This document shows positions 17,369 through 24,435 of a DNA stretch of 46,772 bases, piece by piece (position 1 is the stretch's first letter; every line of letters starts with the position of its first letter). The position numbers were made by a program, and so were the translations under genes. This stretch comes from SZUA-378 sp036652815. GTDB taxonomy: Bacteria; Bacillota; Clostridia; Lachnospirales; Lachnospiraceae. The notes beneath the pieces were generated by a model. It was not told where the DNA came from. It ran no database searches and saw nothing but the letters and a program-made list of their open reading frames with translations. Where the stretch lies: assembly GCA_036652815.1 (NCBI GenBank), contig JAVVVE010000019.1, forward strand, positions 1-46,772. Reading direction: 5' to 3'.

Positions 17369-18612
17369 CAACACAGAAACGTTATGACGCAGCACGTGAG
17401 AGGTACGCACAGATAGGGATTGATACGGAAGAAGTCCTAAAGCAATTACAGGAGATTCCGATATCCATGCACTGTTGGCAGGGAGATGATGTGGGAGGAT
17501 TTGAAGGGGATACTGCTTTATCCGGAGGTATCCAGGCTACCGGTAATTATCCGGGCAAAGCAAGGACTCCACAGGAATTAATGGCAGATATTGATGAAGC
17601 ATTAAGCCTAATTCCGGGGATTCACAGAATCAATTTACATGCCAGCTATGCTATTTTTGAAGATGGATTTGCAGACAGAGATAGCTTGGAACCCAAGCAT
17701 TTTGCGGCATGGGTTGCCTTTGCAAAGGAAAGAAATCTTGGCCTGGATTTTAATCCTACTTATTTTTCGCATCCAAGAGCAGATAATGGAACTCTCTCTG
17801 CACAAGATGAGGATACTCGTAAGTTCTGGATCGCACATGGACAGGCATGTCTGCGTATCAGCGAATATATCGCGACGGAATTAGGAAAGCCTTGTCTTAT
17901 GAATATCTGGATCCCTGATGGATACAAAGATATACCGGCAGACAGGAGTGCACCGAGAGCCAGATTAAAAGATTCCCTCGATCAGATTTTATCTGTAACG
18001 TATGATAAAACCAAAGTATCGGTAGCGGTGGAGTCCAAAGTATTTGGGATTGGAATGGAGAGCTATACGGTTGGTTCTCATGAATTTTACATGAATTATG
18101 CGGCTAAGAATGATCTTTTATGCTTATTGGACAATGGTCATTATCATCCAACCGAAGAAGTCGCAGATAAGATATCATCGATGCTTCTTTTTGGAGATAA
18201 GGTAGCCCTACATGTGACAAGAGCTGTTCGCTGGGACAGTGACCATGTTGTGCTGCTTGATGATGCAACCAAAGAAATCGCGAAAGAGATTGTTATGGCG
18301 GGAACGAATAGAGTTCTACTGGCACTGGATTTCTTTGATGCAAGTATCAATCGCATTGCTGCATGGGTCGTTGGAATGAGGAGTATGCAGAAGGCTTTAT
18401 TGATGGCATTACTGACTCCTAACCGTGTCTTTGCTCAATTACAGGATAACAGAGAATTCACCAAGCTGATGGTACTGCGGGAAGAATATAAGCTGTATCC
18501 AATCGGAGATGTATATAATGAATTCTGTGAACGCAATCATGTACCGATGCAGGAAGACTGGTTCATCAACGTACAGACCTATGAGCGGGATGTTTTGTCT
18601 AAAAGAGTGTAG
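17365..18612 (+). CDS. rhaA: L-rhamnose isomerase
   Basis: A 415-residue TIM-barrel, metal-dependent isomerase converting L-rhamnose to L-rhamnulose; the length is normal for RhaA (about 415-420). Signature segments include ISMHCWQGDDVGGFEG near the N-terminus, LHASYAIFEDGF, LDFNPTYFSHPRA, CLMNIWIPDG, ALDFFDASINRIAAWVVG and the C-terminal YPIGDVYNEFCERN. It starts in the ATGA overlap with rhaB with AGGAGGGTAAAAGG upstream. Its last 14 bases overlap tail to tail with the convergent BKACE gene, so no terminator fits between them and the two transcripts must run into each other's coding region. Confidence 0.96.
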   Translation: MTTQKRYDAARERYAQIGIDTEEVLKQLQEIPISMHCWQGDDVGGFEGDTALSGGIQATGNYPGKARTPQELMADIDEALSLIPGIHRINLHASYAIFEDGFADRDSLEPKHFAAWVAFAKERNLGLDFNPTYFSHPRADNGTLSAQDEDTRKFWIAHGQACLRISEYIATELGKPCLMNIWIPDGYKDIPADRSAPRARLKDSLDQILSVTYDKTKVSVAVESKVFGIGMESYTVGSHEFYMNYAAKNDLLCLLDNGHYHPTEEVADKISSMLLFGDKVALHVTRAVRWDSDHVVLLDDATKEIAKEIVMAGTNRVLLALDFFDASINRIAAWVVGMRSMQKALLMALLTPNRVFAQLQDNREFTKLMVLREEYKLYPIGDVYNEFCERNHVPMQEDWFINVQTYERDVLSKRV

Positions 18613-19405
18613 GGCAAATATGCATGATTTCTCTGGCTTCTTCGGGAGTCGCAGTTTCAAAATCCATAGCACGAATCAGATTTGCCAGCTTATCAACAAC
18701 TTCATAATTATGGGTGGCCATGTGAGAAGCATTGACGTAAGGACTGTCTTCAAAGCCGATGCGTACGATACTGGCACCCATAGCTATGGCAGCGGCGAGA
18801 AAGTCCCAATTATCACGACCAAAGTGAGTGACACCCCAGAGGGCATCCTTTGGAACGAAAGAACGGAATGCCGTTAAACCTTCTATGGTAGGCTGCATAC
18901 CTCCTTTATGTCCAAATACTAAATTGTAGATGATGGGATTGCGAAAAGGTTGTTCCCCGGCAGTCAACTCAATATTATGAATCATACCAATATCAAAAAC
19001 CTCTATCTCCGGGATAATCTGATGGTCATAGACTGCCTGTGCACAATATCGAATATCGGAAAAAGAATTATGATAGATTGCCTCTCCTAAGTTGGTGGAA
19101 CCACCATTTAGAGAGGCACTTTCTACTTTTGTGTAAGTAAGAGGGGCACAGCGTTGCTCTATGGTAAGATCAGAAACACCACCGGTAGAAGCCTGTATTA
19201 CCACATCTGTTTTTGCTAAAATCTTCTCAAAACAAGTGATTAGAAATGAGGTATCAGGCGTAAGGGTGCCATCTTCCTTACGACAGTGCAAATGGCACAT
19301 ACCGGCTCCCAGTAAGACGCTCTTTGCTACATCAGCGGCTAAGAGATCGGCATCAATAGAGGTGGAAGCGGCTACAGGTGCCAGAGAAATAATTATTTTT
19401 TTCAT
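18599..19405 (-). CDS. BKACE-family beta-keto acid cleavage enzyme
   Basis: A 268-residue TIM-barrel protein of the family named after 3-keto-5-aminohexanoate cleavage enzyme. It shows the N-terminal IISLAPVAASTS, the zinc-binding His38 and His40 in GMCHLHCRKEDG, QASTGG, and the late VRIGFEDSPYVN. Family members use zinc and acetyl-CoA to split a beta-keto acid into acetoacetate and a new CoA ester. It overlaps the acid-sugar kinase gene by four bases and is last in the five-gene minus-strand operon. No lysine-fermentation genes are nearby, so the 3-keto-5-aminohexanoate activity is unlikely; a beta-keto acid made from a sugar acid is the better guess. Substrate unknown. Confidence 0.82.
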   Translation of the reverse strand: MKKIIISLAPVAASTSIDADLLAADVAKSVLLGAGMCHLHCRKEDGTLTPDTSFLITCFEKILAKTDVVIQASTGGVSDLTIEQRCAPLTYTKVESASLNGGSTNLGEAIYHNSFSDIRYCAQAVYDHQIIPEIEVFDIGMIHNIELTAGEQPFRNPIIYNLVFGHKGGMQPTIEGLTAFRSFVPKDALWGVTHFGRDNWDFLAAAIAMGASIVRIGFEDSPYVNASHMATHNYEVVDKLANLIRAMDFETATPEEAREIMHICPTLF

Positions 19406-20862
19406 GAGAAACTGCTCCTTTCAAAAGCGACACTAAGTTCTTCTACAATCAAGCGCAGGCTGTCTACCTGGCCAACATTACCGGGAAAGATAATATAAGG
19501 GGTATGTGGAAATTTACTTTCGGCACCGGTCATCCAAACAGGGATGCCTTTTTGAATTTGCCCCATGACCAATGCTTTTTTAACATGCAGACCTTTTGTA
19601 CCGACATCACTGGAAGTAATGCCGCCTTTGGCAAGAATAAATCTTGGCTTTACAGATAAAAGATGTATGATATTGGTTAAAGAGTCTGAGATCTGTACAT
19701 AAGCTTCCAAAATCCGATCCGCATCAGTGCTGTCAGGAATCAGGAGTTGTCTGCTGGTATAGATTACGACTGTCTGTCCGTTGGAGATATGATTCTCGGC
19801 CTGTGCCAGGATGCGAGTGACTTCCGCATTCAATCCCTGTGCAGCAAAGTAGGCAGACACATTAAATTCCAAAAATACAATATCCTGATTGCTTTGCATG
19901 AGACATTCCAGCTGTGCAGTGGTTTTCTGTACATAAGAGCCAATCATGACGATACCGCCATTTTGTGTTTGGTCAGTTATAAGATCTTGTTTGGTTAAAA
20001 GAGGAATAGAATCAATATTGCCAATAATCTTAGGTAGTGCAGCAGCGGTTCTTGCGATATAGTGTTTGCCTTGTTTCATAGCACGGATCCATGCGATACA
20101 AAATATTTTCACATCGATATAATCAATTGCATTTACCACGATTCTGCTAACATTTTCAGCATGAAGTAATCGATCAGTGATTACGTCTAGCTGTATATTT
20201 CGTAGCATTTCGAGAGAAATATAGATACAATCTTTAGCAAGATATGCTCCCTGACTTTTTTCTTCGATGTAATCACCCAGATGGGAAGCGGTATAGCCAA
20301 ATGACTTATCTTTGGCAAATTCAGTAGCACCTGCGGGAACTAAAGTATCCTGATCCTGTACATAGTGTATGTTATTTAGAGTAAAACGCCCTCCTTCTTT
20401 GAAAAAAGGGAAGAGAATCTCACCATCGGTTATCAGATCTGCGGTGCGTAATAAGGTATCGGCTAAGCATTGTGTTTCCAATGGATAGTGACCACGAAGC
20501 GTAGAATCGCCTCGGGATAATAATATAAAATCCTGTTGTCGGCGTTTGGCTATTCTTCCAATTCTTTCGGCAATCAGAGTATGTACCTGTATGGTTTCTT
20601 CTTTTGTAAAACCTCGCGAATTGGTTAAGAGAAAGAACATAGACTCAGGAGCATCGAATCCGGCTTCGATAGTCGATTCTTCCCAATCGGTATAGACATA
20701 GACACCATGAACAGTCTGTACTCCGGTAGGATCGTCATCCAATACAATGATTTTTCTGGAGAATTCTTTGCGTTCTTCTGAAAGCAGGGAATCAATTGCA
20801 CCTTCGTTTACAGTAGGATATTCGGTTAGGATGGAAATAGGCAGTATATCTTGGCTATTCAT
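19402..20862 (-). CDS. DUF1537 four-carbon acid sugar kinase family protein
   Basis: A 486-residue kinase of the DUF1537 family, cytoplasmic. The N-terminal substrate domain begins with IIVLDDDPTGVQTVHGVYVY and has LLSRGDSTLRGHYPLE; the C-terminal nucleotide-binding domain shows LAKGGITSSDVGTKGL and GIPVWMTG followed by IIFPGNVGQ. It is longer than typical members (about 420 residues), with roughly 35 extra N-terminal residues. Characterised relatives phosphorylate threonate, erythronate, 3-oxo-tetronates or 3-oxo-isoapionate. It overlaps the GntR gene by 8 bases and BKACE by 4. The kinase-BKACE pairing suggests that a phosphorylated beta-keto sugar acid is cleaved, but no dehydrogenase that would make the keto group is in the operon. 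The family is sure, the substrate unknown. Confidence 0.85.
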   Translation of the reverse strand: MNSQDILPISILTEYPTVNEGAIDSLLSEERKEFSRKIIVLDDDPTGVQTVHGVYVYTDWEESTIEAGFDAPESMFFLLTNSRGFTKEETIQVHTLIAERIGRIAKRRQQDFILLSRGDSTLRGHYPLETQCLADTLLRTADLITDGEILFPFFKEGGRFTLNNIHYVQDQDTLVPAGATEFAKDKSFGYTASHLGDYIEEKSQGAYLAKDCIYISLEMLRNIQLDVITDRLLHAENVSRIVVNAIDYIDVKIFCIAWIRAMKQGKHYIARTAAALPKIIGNIDSIPLLTKQDLITDQTQNGGIVMIGSYVQKTTAQLECLMQSNQDIVFLEFNVSAYFAAQGLNAEVTRILAQAENHISNGQTVVIYTSRQLLIPDSTDADRILEAYVQISDSLTNIIHLLSVKPRFILAKGGITSSDVGTKGLHVKKALVMGQIQKGIPVWMTGAESKFPHTPYIIFPGNVGQVDSLRLIVEELSVAFERSSFS

Positions 20863-21586
20863 GGGAATCCTCCTTTGTTTGTTTCCAAAAAGTATAATGC
20901 TCTGTTACAGTTGTCTCTATTTCTTCATAGTTCTGTTTGGCCAGAATGTCCATTAATTTTTGATGGAGATCAATAAAACGCTGTCGTTCCTCAGTGTCCA
21001 GTGCTAAGGTAAGTGCATTTGTTCTGGAAGGAATAGTAATGCGGTCCACATAACTGTACATACTTAATAATAGGTTGTTGTGGGAGGCATTGACGATTGA
21101 CATATGAAAGTCAATATCGGCTTGTAAAACCTGTTTTTTATTTATAGTGTTGGCACTGACAGCAGTAATTAGTGTTTGCAGGGTACGACTAATCGGCTCT
21201 AAACAAGAGCTGGTTATGGTGGGCATAATTGTCTGCATGACGCCGATATCCAACACTTGACGTAATTGGATGATCTCTTCCAGAGAGTTCTTTTGCAGCA
21301 AGATGCCGTAGAGCATGGGATCCAACATCTTTTGACTGTAACAGTCATTGATAAAGGTACCATCGGCACGTTTGATATAGACAACACCGTATGCTTCCAA
21401 AATTTTAATTGCTTCTCGGACAGAATTGCGTCCCACCCCCATACTGGAACATAGCGCAGTTTCAGTGGGTAACTTATCCCCGGGTGCAAGAGAACCCTGA
21501 ATAATGGCATCTGTAATCTGATTTACAATCTGTGTTACGATAGAATCGTTTTGAATAGGTTTTCCAATTGCTGTGATATCTTCCAT
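20855..21586 (-). CDS. GntR/FCD-family transcriptional regulator
   Basis: A 243-residue regulator. Residues about 8-75 are the GntR winged helix (IVNQITDAIIQGSLAPGDKL, VGRNSVREAIKILEAYGVVY); the rest is an all-helical FCD ligand domain with the metal-binding pattern starting in ADIDFHMSIVNASHN. The ATG at 21586 is chosen because AAAGGAGAA lies about ten bases upstream and because it overlaps the GH127 stop (TAATG); 14 more upstream residues could be read but lie inside GH127. It sits in the middle of the operon it probably controls. A 17-bp inverted repeat at the divergent promoters (24361-24377) is a candidate binding site. FCD regulators usually bind small organic or sugar acids, in line with the adjacent acid-sugar kinase. 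Confidence 0.9.
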   Translation of the reverse strand: MEDITAIGKPIQNDSIVTQIVNQITDAIIQGSLAPGDKLPTETALCSSMGVGRNSVREAIKILEAYGVVYIKRADGTFINDCYSQKMLDPMLYGILLQKNSLEEIIQLRQVLDIGVMQTIMPTITSSCLEPISRTLQTLITAVSANTINKKQVLQADIDFHMSIVNASHNNLLLSMYSYVDRITIPSRTNALTLALDTEERQRFIDLHQKLMDILAKQNYEEIETTVTEHYTFWKQTKEDSHE

Positions 21587-23598
21587 TATTTGTTTTCTCC
21601 TTTCGATACATAAGCAATGGGAAGCCATATCTTCATCTCACCAAAGCCGCGATTATCCCACGCAAAATAAGGGATCAGATGAATCGGAATCGGTGTCAGT
21701 CCTTCGTAACGTAAAGTCCGGTATAAAGTAGGCAGTCGGTCTTTTTCGTGCTTCATACAATAACCTGTGCCTGCTAATGCCGTCATGGATCGTTCTTGAA
21801 TCTCGATTTTTTCTGGAGAAAAAGTAGTATCAAGATCCAGGTAAATGTCATCTAAGGTAGTAACATTGACATCAGGAGATTCCATACAGTAAACCAAAGG
21901 TCCCCGCTCAATGGCTGCCTGATTGGTATTTTCCTCTACCAAGGGATGTGCAACCGTATATCTGACAGGCATGTCAAACTTAATGAAAACATCTAACGTA
22001 TGATCGGAAGACAAGGTATTCAAAGATGGTTGTATTTCGAGAGAAAAATAAGTCTGTGCATCTTTTTCTGTCAATGATATGACGCTTCCGTCATATGAGA
22101 TTGAACCGGATTCTACCCAACCCGGAATTCGGATATTCAAGGTAATCTTATGTGTTGCTGTGATATCTTTTAAGGATAGGCGGATAGAACCGTCATAAGG
22201 GTAATCTGTAGTTTGGATAAGAGTAACTGTTACCGGTGTAGCTCCTTTTTTGGACGGAAGTGTTATTTGTGCTGTGCTGGCACCATACATCCCGATCCAC
22301 AGAGTATCTTCACTGACAGCATAGGCATATTCGCTTGCTTGTGTAATGGTGCGTGCAAGATTAGGCGGGCAGCAGTAGCTGAGGATATATTCACTGCGTT
22401 CCAGTGGCCAGATTAATTCATAGTCTAATTTTTTGGCACGACGAAGCATATTTTCATAGAAATATTTATGCCCATCTAAACTAACAGCAGCTAGATTTAC
22501 ATTGAGCATCGTTCGTTCAATGATATCAAAATATTCTGCTTGCGGATCGATTTGAAACATACGATAAGCCCATAGAACACTACCCACGGAAGCACAGGTT
22601 TCGTTATAAGCAGTGATATTGGGCAATTGATATTCATACCCATATGCTTGATGTACCCGTTGGTCAATAAAGAAGTTTCCATAGGGAGAAGTACCATTAT
22701 ACAGAGCACCACACCCGCCTGTAATATAGAGTTTTTGATCCACTAGATTGCGCCATACGGTATCGAGTACTGCCTTATAAGTGGCGTCGCCGGTCTCAGC
22801 GTAGAGATCGGCTACTCCGGCATAGAGATAATTAGAACGTACGGCATGTCCGACGATCTTATTATGCTGTTTGAGTGGGAGGCGATCCTGATTATCATCG
22901 GTACCATCTGTCACAGAGTCTCGCAGCTCTATGGCAAGTTTAGCAAGGTCGAGATATTTAGTATCTTTGGTAGTGCGATATAGTTCGATCAGCCCCATAT
23001 AATGAGAAGGGCATACAGCGGTCTGTACTTCACCCGTACGTGCATTCTGATGATACATTTCCTCTAAATAAGCAGCGGCTTTTTGAGCGATTTCAAGAAA
23101 ATTAGTCTTTCCGGTTACTCTGTTATGAAGGCAGGCTGCCGTAAATAGATGCCCGAAATTATATACTTCAAAATCATTAATGTCTCCTAACCGTGTGACA
23201 CCGGAGTGATTGCGTTCACCAAGAATCTGCTTGGTAGACAAATAACCATCTTCCTGTTGAGCAAGACCAATTAGGTCAATGTAAGAATCTATCTCGGATA
23301 ATAAGGCAGTATTGTTTGTTTTGGCTGCACTATAGAGGGCGGCTTCCATCCATTTATAAAAATCACCATCACCAAAATTGGTTCCATCGAAATCACCCTC
23401 AGATTTGCCGGCACAGATTCTAAAGTTTTCTACTACATGGCTGATATCGCTAGCTTCAAACATACTTTGCAGGTGTGGAACCGTGTTATTCCTACAGGAA
23501 GTGAGAGCATCTGCCCAAAAACCATCGGTAAAATCTACAGCATCCCATGGTAAAGGGGAAACGACAGCATAGGGGGAGCGGGTGGTATCTGTTAGCAT
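21586..23598 (-). CDS. GH127-type glycoside hydrolase (DUF1680), beta-L-arabinofuranosidase or aceric acid hydrolase
   Basis: A 670-residue, signal-free protein with the (alpha/alpha)6 barrel of DUF1680/GH127 followed by beta-sandwich domains (about 420-660). The zinc and nucleophile site is visible: Glu333 and Cys335 in YNETCAS, and Cys409-Cys410 in YCCPPN, matching the Glu-Cys-Cys-Cys set in which a cysteine is the nucleophile. GNFF after TGGCGALYNG and QAAIERGPLVYCMES are also typical. Family activities are beta-L-arabinofuranosidase and, in rhamnogalacturonan II breakdown, removal of aceric acid. It overlaps the upstream racemase-like gene by 7 bases and the GntR gene by one base. Being cytoplasmic, it acts on imported fragments. 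Company with an acid-sugar kinase makes the aceric acid option attractive, but this is not shown by sequence. Confidence 0.88.
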   Translation of the reverse strand: MLTDTTRSPYAVVSPLPWDAVDFTDGFWADALTSCRNNTVPHLQSMFEASDISHVVENFRICAGKSEGDFDGTNFGDGDFYKWMEAALYSAAKTNNTALLSEIDSYIDLIGLAQQEDGYLSTKQILGERNHSGVTRLGDINDFEVYNFGHLFTAACLHNRVTGKTNFLEIAQKAAAYLEEMYHQNARTGEVQTAVCPSHYMGLIELYRTTKDTKYLDLAKLAIELRDSVTDGTDDNQDRLPLKQHNKIVGHAVRSNYLYAGVADLYAETGDATYKAVLDTVWRNLVDQKLYITGGCGALYNGTSPYGNFFIDQRVHQAYGYEYQLPNITAYNETCASVGSVLWAYRMFQIDPQAEYFDIIERTMLNVNLAAVSLDGHKYFYENMLRRAKKLDYELIWPLERSEYILSYCCPPNLARTITQASEYAYAVSEDTLWIGMYGASTAQITLPSKKGATPVTVTLIQTTDYPYDGSIRLSLKDITATHKITLNIRIPGWVESGSISYDGSVISLTEKDAQTYFSLEIQPSLNTLSSDHTLDVFIKFDMPVRYTVAHPLVEENTNQAAIERGPLVYCMESPDVNVTTLDDIYLDLDTTFSPEKIEIQERSMTALAGTGYCMKHEKDRLPTLYRTLRYEGLTPIPIHLIPYFAWDNRGFGEMKIWLPIAYVSKGENK

Positions 23599-24284
23599 GG
23601 CAGTACCTCCTCTTTCAACAATCCTTTTTCAATCAGTGCATTTTTTAGAGCGATTGCACCATAACGAGGACTGGATAGTACGGGAATATGATAAGTGTCA
23701 TGGATTAATGATTCACAATAAGCCATTGATCCCTGACATAAAAGAATGACATCTACTTCGCCAATCAGTTCCTCGACCTTATGAAGTAAACGTTCTTTGA
23801 ATTGTGCTTGATCCAATCCGAATGCACTGTCAATCAGTCCATCTACCAGTGTAATCTGTTTTCCTAAGATTCTGGCAACACGCATTAAAGTATGCTTGGT
23901 GGGCTCTAAGGTCGAGGACAGCGTTGCCAATACACCGATTCGACACCCGTTCCTTACGGCATCTTTACACATATCTTCATCAATACGGACAATGGGAACA
24001 CCGATGTAGTCGGCCATATCCTGTGCACAATCTGCTACTTCACCAACAGAGGAACATACATTTAGAATCACCTCTGCACCGTCTTGCACGGCTTTTAAAT
24101 ATAACAATAATAAGCGAGTAGCAGCCTGCGAAGTTACATAATTGGATTCGCGTACATCTGCCAGAATAGAAGCGTCTTCATAACTAAGAAGTTCCATGTC
24201 TGATCCCAATTGCATTTTTACTTCGTTTTCCAGTTGCTCGATTAATTCAGGGGTAGTACTGGTATATACTAATCCGATTTTCAT
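23592..24284 (-). CDS. Asp/Glu racemase superfamily protein
   Basis: A 230-residue protein with the two-domain aspartate/glutamate/hydantoin racemase fold. The two catalytic cysteines are in place: Cys77 in LNVCSSVGE and the second in LLCQGSMAYCE. Superfamily members racemise amino acids, epimerise or isomerise 2-hydroxy acids, or decarboxylate malonates. It is the first gene of the minus-strand operon, with AAAGGA about 11 bases before the ATG, and overlaps GH127 by 7 bases. Neighbours suggest a carboxylated sugar or sugar acid as substrate, with racemisation or epimerisation at the carbon next to the carboxylate. True amino acid racemase activity is less likely in this setting. Confidence 0.78.
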   Translation of the reverse strand: MKIGLVYTSTTPELIEQLENEVKMQLGSDMELLSYEDASILADVRESNYVTSQAATRLLLLYLKAVQDGAEVILNVCSSVGEVADCAQDMADYIGVPIVRIDEDMCKDAVRNGCRIGVLATLSSTLEPTKHTLMRVARILGKQITLVDGLIDSAFGLDQAQFKERLLHKVEELIGEVDVILLCQGSMAYCESLIHDTYHIPVLSSPRYGAIALKNALIEKGLLKEEVLPC

Positions 24285-24343
24285 AAGTTGTTATCCTTTC
24301 TTTGAAAAAAAATAGAAATAGGTAGTCATGTTACGGTATCTTG

Positions 24344-24352
24344 TGTTATAAT
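24344..24352 (+). promoter_or_regulatory. Extended -10 promoter of the GH78 gene
   Basis: TGTTATAAT gives a TGn extended -10 with a perfect TATAAT (24347-24352) and no good -35 box, so activation or the extended -10 alone must suffice. Transcription would start near 24359, at the edge of the inverted repeat at 24361. Confidence 0.5.
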
Positions 24353-24360
24353 CAAAACAA

Positions 24361-24377
24361 CCAACGTAGGATGTTGG
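24361..24377. promoter_or_regulatory. Inverted repeat between divergent promoters, candidate GntR operator
   Basis: CCAACGTAGGATGTTGG has 5-bp inverted ends (CCAAC/GTTGG) around a 7-base centre. It lies at the predicted start sites of both the plus-strand GH78 promoter and the minus-strand operon promoter, so one bound regulator could block both. The GntR regulator of the minus-strand operon is the obvious candidate; the match to a known GntR operator is not evident. Confidence 0.4.
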
Positions 24378-24385
24378 ACAAATAC

Positions 24386-24414
24386 AGTATGCCACACAAT
24401 AAACGATTTGTAAA
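24386..24414 (-). promoter_or_regulatory. Promoter of the racemase-GH127-GntR-kinase-BKACE operon
   Basis: On the minus strand, TTTACA (24414-24409), a 17-bp spacer and CATACT (24391-24386). The predicted start near 24379 gives a leader of about 95 bases to the ATG at 24284, and the CCAAC/GTTGG inverted repeat is the first thing transcribed. Confidence 0.5.
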
Positions 24415-24435
24415 GTATGAAAAAGGAGAATGTAT

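Noticed and set aside
18599..19405. 3-keto-5-aminohexanoate cleavage enzyme of lysine fermentation
   Set aside because: The protein family is right, but none of the other lysine-fermentation genes is nearby and the operon is about sugars, so the specific name was not used.
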